NCBI RefSeq assembly: GCF_010998615.1
Contig: NZ_JAAEAH010000060.1
Span: forward strand, 1-61,461
Reading direction: 5' to 3'
DNA from: Myxococcus sp. CA023
Lineage (GTDB): Bacteria > Myxococcota > Myxococcia > Myxococcales > Myxococcaceae
Length of the DNA: 61,461 nt
The translations under genes were made by a program, and so were the position numbers. Under the pieces are notes generated by a model. It was given only the letters and a program-made list of their open reading frames with translations. It was not told the origin of the DNA and searched no databases. Shown one piece after another: positions 18,289-25,844 of the stretch (its first letter is position 1; the number at the start of each line of letters is the position of its first letter).

Positions 18289-18343
18289 GGGGCCGGGCTC
18301 CGCCTTCAAACCCGCCCCGGGCTGCACTAGAAGAGGCTGCCAG

Positions 18344-18745
18344 GTGCACCGCACCCCGTCCCTGGAGCCGCCCCGCGTGCAGCCCTCATCCCCCCGGCGT
18401 CATCAAGAGCCACCCCGATCCTGGTGGACGCGCTTCCTGGACTTCATGGAGCTGTCCTCTCCCGAAGGGCGCTGGGGGCTGGGGCTCGTGCTCGGCCTGC
18501 TCGTCATCGGCTTCTGGCCGCTGTTGCTGCTGGCTGTCCTCGACGTGAGTGGGACGCCGCGCAAGGTGCTGGTCGCGCTGGGGCCCGCGTCGATCTGTCT
18601 GGGGTTCGCCCTGCTCATCCTGGTGTGCGGCTACCGGTATGGCGAGTCGCTCCGGTGGTCGCGCGCCCAGACGTGGGGGCTCGCCGCGCTGTTCCTGGGC
18701 ATGGGCCTCGCGGGTGGCGCGGGCCTGTGGTTCAGCGAGGGCTGA
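18344..18745 (+). CDS. Small membrane protein, three predicted helices
   Basis: Predicted up to 133 residues. After a basic, Pro-rich N-terminus there are three hydrophobic segments: LGLVLGLLVIGFWPLLLLAV, VLVALGPASICLGFALLILV and WGLAALFLGMGLAGGAGLWF. The GTG at 18344 and the ATG at 18446 (MELSSPEGRWG) are both possible starts; the hydrophobic core is unaffected. No family recognised. It converges on the trigger-factor-like gene, whose stop is 25 bases away. Confidence 0.6.
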   Translation: MHRTPSLEPPRVQPSSPRRHQEPPRSWWTRFLDFMELSSPEGRWGLGLVLGLLVIGFWPLLLLAVLDVSGTPRKVLVALGPASICLGFALLILVCGYRYGESLRWSRAQTWGLAALFLGMGLAGGAGLWFSEG

Positions 18746-18770
18746 GCGCGCGCTCCTTGCGAGAGCGCCC

Positions 18771-19859
18771 TCAGCCCTCCTGCTCGGAGCCCTCGAAGGT
18801 GACTTTCGCCTTGTTCATGACGTGCTCCACTGCGAGCAGGTACCAGCCCATCTCGGCGAGTCGCTTCGTCGTCTCAGGCGACTCGCGCAGGGCGGCGTGC
18901 GCATCCGCGGCGGTGAGCCCGAAGGGCTCCAACTGGTCGCGCACCAACTGCTCGAGCTTCTCCGGGGTGAGCTGAAGCTTCTGCTCCTCGGTGACGGCCT
19001 TCAGCACGATGCCGATGTGCAGCCGGCGTTCGGCGTCCGCGCGCGTGGTGGGGTCCGTGAGCCAGCCCTCGAGCGCTTCTCTCTGCTCGTCGACGTCGAA
19101 CTGGCGCTCAAGCATGCCCTGGCCCTCGGCCTGGACCCAGTGGCGGCGCAGCTCTTCGTCCACCAGCGCGCGAGGCAACTCCACCGGAGCACGCCGGGCC
19201 AACTCGTCCAGCACCATGTCCCGCGCTTGGACCCAGAGCTGTGACGCCGCCGCGTCCTCCAACTCGTCGCGCAGGTGGGTCATCATCTCGCCCAGCGTGC
19301 TGCCCAGTCCGAGCTTCTCGAGGAACTCGGGGGCGCTCTCAGGTGGCAGCGTCACCTCGTGGGCGGCGAGGACGTCCACCAGGAAGCGCGCGGGCTTCCC
19401 CTGGAGCGCCTCCACGGGGTACGTGTCCGGCAGCTCCAGGGCAATCTGCAGGGACTCGCCCACCTTGGCACCCTCGGCCACGGCCTCGCTGAATCCGGGC
19501 AGGGCCTCGATGGGGGCCAGCTCCGTCGTCATGCCGAAGCGCGCGGAGAAGGGGATGAGCTTCCCGTCGCAGTAGCCCACGACATTGAGCCGCACCTCGT
19601 CGCCCAACTCCAGCGACTCGCCCGGCTGACGCTCGCGCGAGGTCGCCAGGGCGCGGCGCTTCTCGTGGAAGGCGCGTAGCAGGTCCTCCTCGGTCAGGTC
19701 GTCCGGGGTGGGGACCCGCACCGAGATTCCCTCCAGGGAGGGCGCCTGCACGGTGGGGAGCTCGAGGGCCTTGGCGGAAGCGAGGCTCACCACCGGGCTC
19801 ATCTTCAGGAGGCGCTCGACTCCATGACCTGGTCCTTGCGTCCCTTGCTTGCTGCTCAC
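18771..19859 (-). CDS. Trigger-factor-like PPIase chaperone without ribosome-binding domain (partner of family H copy B)
   Basis: Predicted 362-residue cytoplasmic protein. GTG at 19859 is preceded by GGGAG at five bases. Residues 1-80 share APSLEG(I/L)xVxVP with the paralogue at 46811-47902 and lack the ribosome-docking loop of true trigger factor. Residues 83-170 form an FKBP-type PPIase-like domain (GDEVRLNVVGYCDGKLIPFSA, LPGFSEAVAEGAKVGESLQIAL, ARFLVDVLAAHEV), and 175-360 form the helical TF/SurA-like C-terminal domain (ARRAPVELPRALVDEELRRHW). Trigger factor is about 430 residues. It lies 128 bases downstream of the family H copy B gene on the same strand, with a strong hairpin in between, and the same order recurs at 45-48 kb. 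I infer a dedicated chaperone for the H protein. Confidence 0.8.
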   Translation of the reverse strand: MSSKQGTQGPGHGVERLLKMSPVVSLASAKALELPTVQAPSLEGISVRVPTPDDLTEEDLLRAFHEKRRALATSRERQPGESLELGDEVRLNVVGYCDGKLIPFSARFGMTTELAPIEALPGFSEAVAEGAKVGESLQIALELPDTYPVEALQGKPARFLVDVLAAHEVTLPPESAPEFLEKLGLGSTLGEMMTHLRDELEDAAASQLWVQARDMVLDELARRAPVELPRALVDEELRRHWVQAEGQGMLERQFDVDEQREALEGWLTDPTTRADAERRLHIGIVLKAVTEEQKLQLTPEKLEQLVRDQLEPFGLTAADAHAALRESPETTKRLAEMGWYLLAVEHVMNKAKVTFEGSEQEG

Positions 19860-19914
19860 GAATGCTCCCGGGAGATAGGCTTGCCAGCGCCCGCGCCAAT
19901 GGGGAGAAAAGCGA

Positions 19915-19952
19915 CGGCTCGGCATGGACCAGGGCATAGTCCAGCCGAGCCG
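19915..19952 (-). terminator. Strong hairpin between family H copy B and the trigger-factor-like gene
   Basis: CGGCTCGGC (19915-19923) pairs perfectly with GCCGAGCCG (19944-19952), and TGGAC (19925-19929) with GTCCA (19939-19943), leaving a one-base bulge and a nine-base loop. On the transcribed strand it is followed by TCGCTTTTCTCC, a short T tract. It could be a partial terminator that lowers chaperone expression relative to the first gene. Confidence 0.6.
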
Positions 19953-19987
19953 CTCTGACAAACCCCGGAGGGTGGGGCGCTGCTCTA

Positions 19988-21034
19988 CTAGAAGAAGGCG
20001 CCCACGATGCTGGACACCGTGGAGACCGCGGCGCCCACCTGGCTGACAATCGGGATGTTGGTGGCTGCGGCGATGGAGCCCACCGCAGTGATGACGGACG
20101 TCACCTTCTTGCCCGTGCTCGCGTTCTTGTCCATCAGCGTTGCGCCAGCGTTGGCCACGTCGACCGCGGCGATGGCCACGTTGACGCCCGGGGCGAACCG
20201 GCCCAGCGCCTTGGCGGCGGTGCCTGCGGCGGCCTTCGCGCCCTGCTTGAGGGCAGCCTCACCGGCCTCCTTGCCCGCCGTCTTCAGCGCGGCCTTGGCG
20301 GCCTGGCGCGTGCCGCTGCCAGTCAGGCCCTGGGCCAGGGTGCTGGTTGCCTTCGCCGTCTCGGCTGCGGCGGACTTGACGGCCCGGCCCACGCCTTTCG
20401 CGGTGCCGCCCTCGAAGATGCCCTTGGTGGCGGCGTCCTTGACGGCCTTGAGTACGTCGTCGCTGGCGTTGGGGAGCGACGTCTTGAAGGCGTCGACGGC
20501 CTTCTTGCCGGCCTCCAGCTTGTCCTTGAAAACGGTGCCGCCGAGCACGCCGCCCATCACCTTGCCGCCGACGATGCCGCCCGTCGCGGCGGACAGGCCC
20601 GCCTTGGTCGCGTCGAGCGTCGAGCGCGTGGCGGTGATGATGTCGTCCTTGCTACCGGTGCGGATGGCCTGGCGGATGTCGTTGACGGCCGTGGCGCCCG
20701 ACATCACCGCGCCAGGGATGCCCGCGTAGCGCGCGGCGGCTTTCATGCCGGCACCCAGCTTGGTCAGGCCCTTGAACTCGCCCGCGGCATAGGTGGGGTT
20801 GCTGACGAACGCCCGGTTGGCGCCGGTCAGCAGGCCCTCAGCGCCGTTCTTGATGTTCTTGATTTGCTGGAAGGCGTCCTTGCCGTACCCGAAGGCCTTC
20901 GCGCTCTGGGTGGCAACCGCCGCGGCGCCCTTGATGAGCCCCTTGTTGTCCTCGACGGTCTTCTGGACGTCCTTGGCGACCTTCTGGACGTTGGCGCGGG
21001 CAGAGTTGAGGGTCTTGCGGATATCGAAACCCAT
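19988..21034 (-). CDS. Family H protein, copy B: Ala/Gly-rich with conserved hydrophobic C-terminus
   Basis: Predicted 348-residue protein of unknown function. ATG at 21034 follows AGAGG; the longer frame to 21328 runs through repeat R2 and is not credible. The N-terminus (MGFDIRKTLNSARANVQKVA) is amphipathic and has no proline-rich part, unlike copies A and C. The middle is Ala/Gly/Lys-rich with several hydrophobic helices (ATGGIVGGKVMGGVLGG). The last 80 residues carry GRFAPGVNVAIAAVD and TAVGSIAAATNIPIVSQVGAA and end in VGAFF. No signal peptide is evident. The trigger-factor-like gene follows downstream. An amphipathic, aggregation-prone protein with its own chaperone would fit a pore former, matrix protein or exported effector; none is shown. 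Confidence 0.75.
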   Translation of the reverse strand: MGFDIRKTLNSARANVQKVAKDVQKTVEDNKGLIKGAAAVATQSAKAFGYGKDAFQQIKNIKNGAEGLLTGANRAFVSNPTYAAGEFKGLTKLGAGMKAAARYAGIPGAVMSGATAVNDIRQAIRTGSKDDIITATRSTLDATKAGLSAATGGIVGGKVMGGVLGGTVFKDKLEAGKKAVDAFKTSLPNASDDVLKAVKDAATKGIFEGGTAKGVGRAVKSAAAETAKATSTLAQGLTGSGTRQAAKAALKTAGKEAGEAALKQGAKAAAGTAAKALGRFAPGVNVAIAAVDVANAGATLMDKNASTGKKVTSVITAVGSIAAATNIPIVSQVGAAVSTVSSIVGAFF

Positions 21035-21143
21035 GGTGGGCCTCTCGAAATTGAAATGGACGAACTCGTGGGGATTATCGCGATCACCCCGCCGGAGTTG
21101 CGTCAGGACCGACCAAACCTCGCTGCGGCTGGTCCCGGATTTC

Positions 21144-21196
21144 GCGGATGGGGGATGGCGTCCAGCATCCTCCAGTAGGGGAGAGGGTAGGTGGTC
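21144..21196 (+). repeat. Dispersed repeat R2, copy 2
   Basis: GCGGATGGGGGATGGCGTC, then CAGCATCCTCCAGTAGGGGA and GAGGGTAGGTGG, resembles 17809-17866. It lies 110 bases upstream of family H copy B, in antisense to it. The remaining interval 21197-21697 shows no gene I can support. Confidence 0.5.
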
Positions 21197-21697
21197 TCCG
21201 CACATGCATGAGTGGGGCGTGGGGGCCTCATCTTGCCTCATGGTCGGGCGCCACCAACTCCTGCGTGTCCGGCCCTTCCCATGCGCCCTGGTCGAAGTAC
21301 TGCTGGCCACGCATCCCGCAGGTGGCATCGCTCAAGGCTGGTGGTCTTGGGTGGACCGCCGTACCTGCAACCAGCACGCGGGGCGGTTCCAGGCAGGCCG
21401 ACCCGGTGGAACGTCCGTCGAGTGGACGCATGCAATCGAACGACGCGATTCGACGGAAAGGTGCTCCGACCAGCATGTGACGAGCAGCGTCTCTGAAGGG
21501 TGGCCCGAAGACTCCCCCTCGGCGCTTACCTTGCTTCTTCATGGATAATCACTTTTTACAGAAATAATTGAACACTGTGCCATCCACACCTGGCAGGTGG
21601 AGGGCGCTTCGACCCCAGGAAGGCTGACGCCTCGCGGCAAACCCTCTCGCACTGCCAGTGCTTGACTTCCCAGCGGGAGGAGCCGTTTGATTTGAGA

Positions 21698-22621
21698 ATG
21701 ATAGAGCAAACTCCGGAATACCAATCCTGTATCCAGAGCTCAGAGAAGGTGTCCTGGCGTCTTGATGAGCTATTGCCCAAGGACACCGTTCTGGATTTCA
21801 GCCACCGGTTCCTTTCGGATGCGCTGACGGGCGCGGAAGCCATCCCCTTCCTGAACGCTGAGGAGCGGCTGATGTTGAATCACATCCGCTCCAACAGCTA
21901 TGCGCACCTGTTCCTGTTCCTGGAGGAGTACGCCGTGGCCCTGGCCGCCCAGCGCGCCGGCCTGGAGTTGCACGGGAACGCGACGCACATGCGCGCGCTC
22001 CTGCGCTTCACGGAGGAGGAGCTGAAGCACCAGCAGCTCTTCGCGCGCTACACCAGCGCGTTCGCCCGGGGGTTCAAGGTCGTCCCCGCCCTGCTCGACA
22101 ACCACGTCGAAGTGGCGCGGGCCATCATGGCGAAGTCGAACCTGGGGGTGCTCATTTTCAACCTGCACCTGGAGCTGATGACGCAGCAGCACTATCTGGA
22201 GACGGTCCGCGGAAACAAGACCGAGACGCTGGATCCGCTGTTCTGCAACCTGCTCAAACACCACTGGCTCGAAGAGGCGCAGCACACCCGGCTGGACTTC
22301 CTGGAGGCGCAGAAGATCCTCGCCCGGGAACCCGACACCCTGGACGCGGCCCTCACGGAGTACGCGGAGCTGCTCCAGGCGCTGCGGGGGACGTTGAACG
22401 CCCAGCTCGCGTTGGATCTCCAGACGCTGGAGAAGGCGGTGGGGCGCACGTTCACCCCGGAGGAACACAAGCACCTGTTCGAGTCCCAGGAGCGTTCGTA
22501 TGTCTGGGGTTTCATCGGAATGGGGATGAAGGCGCCCCTCTTCCTCTCACGCCTGCGCGCGCTCTCCCCCATCGCCGAGCAGCGCGTCCTGGAGCTGGCG
22601 CCGGCGTACTACTGTGATTGA
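21698..22621 (+). CDS. Ferritin-like diiron oxygenase-type protein
   Basis: Predicted 307-residue helical protein. Motifs suited to a diiron centre are E in FLEEYAVALAAQ, EELKHQQ (residues about 108-114), E in HLELMTQQHY and EEAQHTRLD, spaced as in four-helix-bundle oxygenases. It may hydroxylate or N-oxygenate a small molecule; the substrate is not predictable. The start is uncertain: ATG 21698 has only a distant GGAGGAG, and a TTG at 21692 would give better spacing. There is no partner gene beside it; the 22622-22711 gap is short. Confidence 0.65.
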   Translation: MIEQTPEYQSCIQSSEKVSWRLDELLPKDTVLDFSHRFLSDALTGAEAIPFLNAEERLMLNHIRSNSYAHLFLFLEEYAVALAAQRAGLELHGNATHMRALLRFTEEELKHQQLFARYTSAFARGFKVVPALLDNHVEVARAIMAKSNLGVLIFNLHLELMTQQHYLETVRGNKTETLDPLFCNLLKHHWLEEAQHTRLDFLEAQKILAREPDTLDAALTEYAELLQALRGTLNAQLALDLQTLEKAVGRTFTPEEHKHLFESQERSYVWGFIGMGMKAPLFLSRLRALSPIAEQRVLELAPAYYCD

Positions 22622-22711
22622 GGCGGGCTTCGGGACCGCCGCCGCGCCGTGGCGGTCCGGACGGGCCGCCCCTCCCAGGGCGGGAGGATGATTGCTTGAA
22701 TCTGGAAAGCG

Positions 22712-23016
22712 CTAGGAGCCTGTCGCGGTAATCGCAACGAGGGCTTGCCCGGCAGGAACTGAGTTGCGGATGGCCTGGAGACGCTCCTCGGCCTGGTGGA
22801 CGTCCGCAGGCACCTCCACGGGCGGCCCTCCACGTACGTCAAGAGGCCCGTGGGGGTGTGAGAGACGGCGCGCACGCGCTGGCCGCGGGCAGTCAGCCCG
22901 GTGCGTGCAGCTTCCTGCAGTCCGTCGAGGGTGGATGCCTCGACGGTGAACTCTGGGCTGGGGTGTGGCGCGCCCGAGGTAGAGGAGAGGACAAAGACTT
23001 TGACGACGCGCTGCAC
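22712..23016 (-). pseudogene. Small gene with a frameshift near 22825
   Basis: GTG at 23016 has GGGAGG five bases upstream and begins a convincing small protein (MQRVVKVFVLSSTSGAPHPS ... VRAVSHTPTGLLTYVEG). At about 22820-22830, in a G/C run, the reading must shift frame to continue as GPPVEVPADVHQAEERLQAI...AITATGS with a stop at 22712. Both parts have strong coding character, so this is one gene of about 100 residues broken by an indel, or a sequencing error. Family not recognised. The interval 23017-23204 holds nothing else I can support. Confidence 0.55.
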
Positions 23017-23204
23017 ACGGGCCTCCCTCGCCAGGTGGAAGCAAGGCGCGCGGTGGGAGGGGCGCCCGCGACGTGAGAGGGCGTTGGGGGCCGCGCGCCT
23101 CACCTCCAGCGAGGACAAAGGCCTCGGGCTCGATTTCGGGGACATTGCCCTGGGCCCCGGAGGGTTGAACCCGGATGGCTTCGCCCGCATCGGCAATATT
23201 CCTC

Positions 23205-23247
23205 TTGACAGGACTTCTCTGGTTATTATTTTGAGAGTCGTCAAATT
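23205..23247 (+). promoter_or_regulatory. Promoter and candidate SdpR operator
   Basis: TTGACA (23205-23210), 16 bases, TATTTT (23227-23232) make a sigma-70-like promoter. An inverted repeat ATTTTGA-GAGTCG-TCAAATT (about 23228-23247) overlaps the -10 and start region, where an ArsR-type autorepressor would bind. The regulator's ATG is at 23262. Confidence 0.5.
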
Positions 23248-23261
23248 ATCGAAAGGTCGAG

Positions 23262-23549
23262 ATGCGAACGCAGGAGGTCTTCAAGGCGATTTCAGACCCG
23301 ACCCGGCGCAAGGTGCTCAAGCTCCTGCAGGGCGGCTCGAAGTCCGCAGGAGAGCTCGCTGAGGCGTTCGACATCACGAAGGGGTCGCTATCGCATCACT
23401 TCAACGTGCTCAAAGCGGCGGATCTGGTGCGCTGTGAGCGCCGCGGACAGCAAATCGTCTACTCCCTCAACACGACTGTGTTCGAGGACGTAGCGGCAGT
23501 CCTGCTCGACCTCTTCAAGGTCGATAAGGGGAATGGAGAGCCGTCATGA
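23262..23549 (+). CDS. sdpR: ArsR-family autorepressor, SdpR type
   Basis: Predicted 95-residue winged-helix repressor: MRTQEVFKAISDPTRRKVLKLL, the recognition helix ITKGSLSHHFNVLKAADLV, and a beta wing RRGQQIVYSL. It is of the SdpR type, which in Bacillus represses the sdpRI operon and is sequestered by SdpI. It overlaps the SdpI-like gene by four bases (ATGA), so they are coupled. An AT-rich promoter with a candidate palindromic operator precedes it. Confidence 0.85.
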   Translation: MRTQEVFKAISDPTRRKVLKLLQGGSKSAGELAEAFDITKGSLSHHFNVLKAADLVRCERRGQQIVYSLNTTVFEDVAAVLLDLFKVDKGNGEPS

Positions 23550-24229
23550 GAATCAGCCGAGCCAATGCGTTGAGTCTGGGACTCGTCATCGTGTCGTTCG
23601 CGATGACCTTCGTGCTCTACGGCCGATTGCCGGAGTCGATACCCACGCACTGGAATGCCGCGGGGGTGGTGGATAGGCATACGCCCAAGCCCTGGGGGCC
23701 CTTCGTCCTGCCGCTGGTGATGGCTGCTGTGTACCTGGTGCTGGTGGCCGTGCCACGGATTTCGCCCAGGCACTTCCGCGTGACGCGGTTCCAGGGCATC
23801 TTCGAGGGCATCCAGGCGGCGCTGGTCGCATTCCTCTTCCTGCTCAACGCCCTGGTCCTGCTCGCGGGCATTGGAGTGCCCGTGCCGATGGCGCGCGTGG
23901 TTCCCGCGGCCACGGGCCTGGTCCTGGTGGTCCTGGGCAACTACATGGGGAAGTTCACCAAGAATTTCTTCTGTGGAATCCGCACGCCCTGGACGCTCGC
24001 GAGCGATGAGGTCTGGCTGCGCACGCATCGCCTGGGAGGACGGCTCTTCGTCCTCGCGGGAGTCATCGTCTTCGTCTCGGGGCTCCTCGGTGGCGGTCCG
24101 GTCCCCGTGCTCGCAGCTGTCGCCGTCGCGACGGTGACCCCCATCGTCTATTCGTACGTCCTCTATCGTCGCATCGAGGGGGGCAGTCGCGGACCGACAG
24201 ACGGTGCGGACTCTCGTCGGTCTGCCTGA
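23546..24229 (+). CDS. sdpI: SdpI-family membrane protein (DUF1648 plus SdpI)
   Basis: Predicted 227-residue inner-membrane protein with about six hydrophobic segments. The N-terminal DUF1648 part has LPESIPTHWNAAGVVDRHTPK. The SdpI part has NYMGKFTKNFFCGIRTPWTLASDEVW followed by RLGGRLFVLAGVIVFVSG, the family's signature. In Bacillus, SdpI gives immunity to the SdpC toxin and signals to SdpR; in other bacteria the pair is usually without SdpC, as here. It is coupled to the repressor gene and 14 bases before the hydrolase gene. Confidence 0.85.
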   Translation: MRISRANALSLGLVIVSFAMTFVLYGRLPESIPTHWNAAGVVDRHTPKPWGPFVLPLVMAAVYLVLVAVPRISPRHFRVTRFQGIFEGIQAALVAFLFLLNALVLLAGIGVPVPMARVVPAATGLVLVVLGNYMGKFTKNFFCGIRTPWTLASDEVWLRTHRLGGRLFVLAGVIVFVSGLLGGGPVPVLAAVAVATVTPIVYSYVLYRRIEGGSRGPTDGADSRRSA

Positions 24230-24243
24230 AGGAAGGGGGGGCT

Positions 24244-25320
24244 ATGTTTCACGATATCCGTGGCACGTTGAAGAAGCGGACTCTCGGTGCATGCCTGGGT
24301 GCTGTCGCTCTCACTGGCGCGGCCTGCGCGAGTTCTCCAGGGCGCGGTGGGCCGGAGCCCATCCCCGCGGAGGCCACGGCCCCATGGTCCGAGGCGGTTG
24401 CTGGCGCCTCGGTGACGCCCGATGGCCGTCCTCCGTATGTGAACGGCGCGGCGTTCCGGGGCGAGGAGGTCACCGTGGGGCAGGCGCCCTTCCTGCTGAA
24501 GGGCACGTTGACGGTGCCGGTGGGGGCGGGCCCCTTCCCTGGCGTCGTGCTGGTTCACGGCTCCGGCCCGCACGACCGGGACGTGCGCTTCGGGCCCAAC
24601 GCGCTATTCAAGGACCTCGCCGAGGGGCTCTCGTCGCGCGGCATCGCCGTCCTGCGCTACGACAAGCGCACCTTCCAGTACAAGGAGCCGTTCGCGAGTA
24701 GCATCTCCATTGATGATGAGGTTGTGGTGGACGCGGTCTCGGCCATGGGCGTGCTCAAGGCGCGACCGGAGGTGGATGCCGCGCGGGTCTTCGTGGTGGG
24801 GCACAGCCTGGGGGCTCTCCTGGCGCCGGAGATTGCCCTCCGCTCGGCGCCGGTCGCGGGCGTGGTTCTGCTGGCGCCACCGGGGCGTCCCATGTGGGAG
24901 CTGATTCTCGCGCAGTTGCGGTACCTGGGCGCGCCGGCAGGGCGAATCGCCGAGGTCGAGAAGGCTGCCGAGCCATTGAAGGCCAGGACGGCCAGCTCCG
25001 GGAGCTTCCTTGGCTTGCCGATGTCGTACTGGAATGACCTGGACTCGCGCGACGGCGTCGGGATGGCCCGGAAGCTCCAGCGCCCCATCCTCATCATGCA
25101 AGGAGAGCGAGACTACCAGAGCACCGATGAGGACCTGGCGACATGGCGGCGTGGGCTTGCCCAGGTCGACCGCGTCGACGTGGTGAGGATTCCCGGCAGC
25201 AATCACATGTTCATCCATGGGGAGGGAAGCCCCGGGCCCGCCGAGTACATGATTCCCGGCCACGTGGACGCGCGAGTCGTCGAGAGGCTTTGTTCCTTCC
25301 TTCTCTCCGCACGCGAGTGA
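24244..25320 (+). CDS. Alpha/beta-hydrolase lipoprotein
   Basis: Predicted 358-residue esterase/peptidase-like protein with a lipoprotein-like signal (LGAVALTGAAC). After a linker, the fold starts at TLTVPVGAGPFPGVVLVHGSGPHDRD (oxyanion region HGSGP). The nucleophile elbow is GHSLGA, the acid lies near MQGERDYQ, and the histidine is in GSNHMF. It resembles the prolyl-oligopeptidase-like/S9 hydrolases acting on small substrates. It is probably the third gene of the sdpR-sdpI transcript (14-base gap). Confidence 0.85.
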   Translation: MFHDIRGTLKKRTLGACLGAVALTGAACASSPGRGGPEPIPAEATAPWSEAVAGASVTPDGRPPYVNGAAFRGEEVTVGQAPFLLKGTLTVPVGAGPFPGVVLVHGSGPHDRDVRFGPNALFKDLAEGLSSRGIAVLRYDKRTFQYKEPFASSISIDDEVVVDAVSAMGVLKARPEVDAARVFVVGHSLGALLAPEIALRSAPVAGVVLLAPPGRPMWELILAQLRYLGAPAGRIAEVEKAAEPLKARTASSGSFLGLPMSYWNDLDSRDGVGMARKLQRPILIMQGERDYQSTDEDLATWRRGLAQVDRVDVVRIPGSNHMFIHGEGSPGPAEYMIPGHVDARVVERLCSFLLSARE

Positions 25321-25620
25321 CTCGCAGCCCCTCCGTGGTGGTCGGGGCCCGGTGCTGAAGCGGAGGACTCTCGACGGCGGGTTGCCCTGTCGAAGGACAT
25401 TGAGACGCCCCCTGCCCGCACTCCCAAACAGTGTCGGCACGGGCCGTCGTCCGAGGCGATGGCTTTCCGACACGGGGGACGAGCAAGAGGCGCGGTCCCC
25501 ATCCCTATGTTTCTCCCAGCCCCACGAGCATCCGGGTACAGGTTGCGTCCCGAGTTCTGCCGCCTGGTTTATGGTGTTCTTGCCGACGCGCTCGTCGTGA
25601 TGACGGGCGCACCGGCGTAT

Positions 25621-25700
25621 CGCTCACTCGCCTTGACGAACTGTCAGATGCGGCCTTGACGCACCCACGACGCATCGCCCGAATTTTGGGTAGGCACAGC
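25621..25700 (+). repeat. Dispersed repeat R1, copy B (longest)
   Basis: CGCTCACTCGCCTTGACG ... CCTTGACGCACCCACGACGC ATCGCCCGAATTTTGGGTAGGCACAG. It contains both the CTCACTCG and GGCACAG ends. It is 300 bases after the hydrolase gene. I find no gene in 25321-25844 apart from this repeat. Confidence 0.6.
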
Positions 25701-25844
25701 AGCAGGTCCCAGAAATGGAAGTGCCGGGAGGGCGGTTGGGCCGGCCGGAAGTCTGAGAAGGTGGCGCGGTGGCAGGGCGGCAGGGCCTCGTTGCCGTGCA
25801 TGTCCGTCACGCCCTCCACGCGCACCTTGTCCGGCGTCAGCGTA

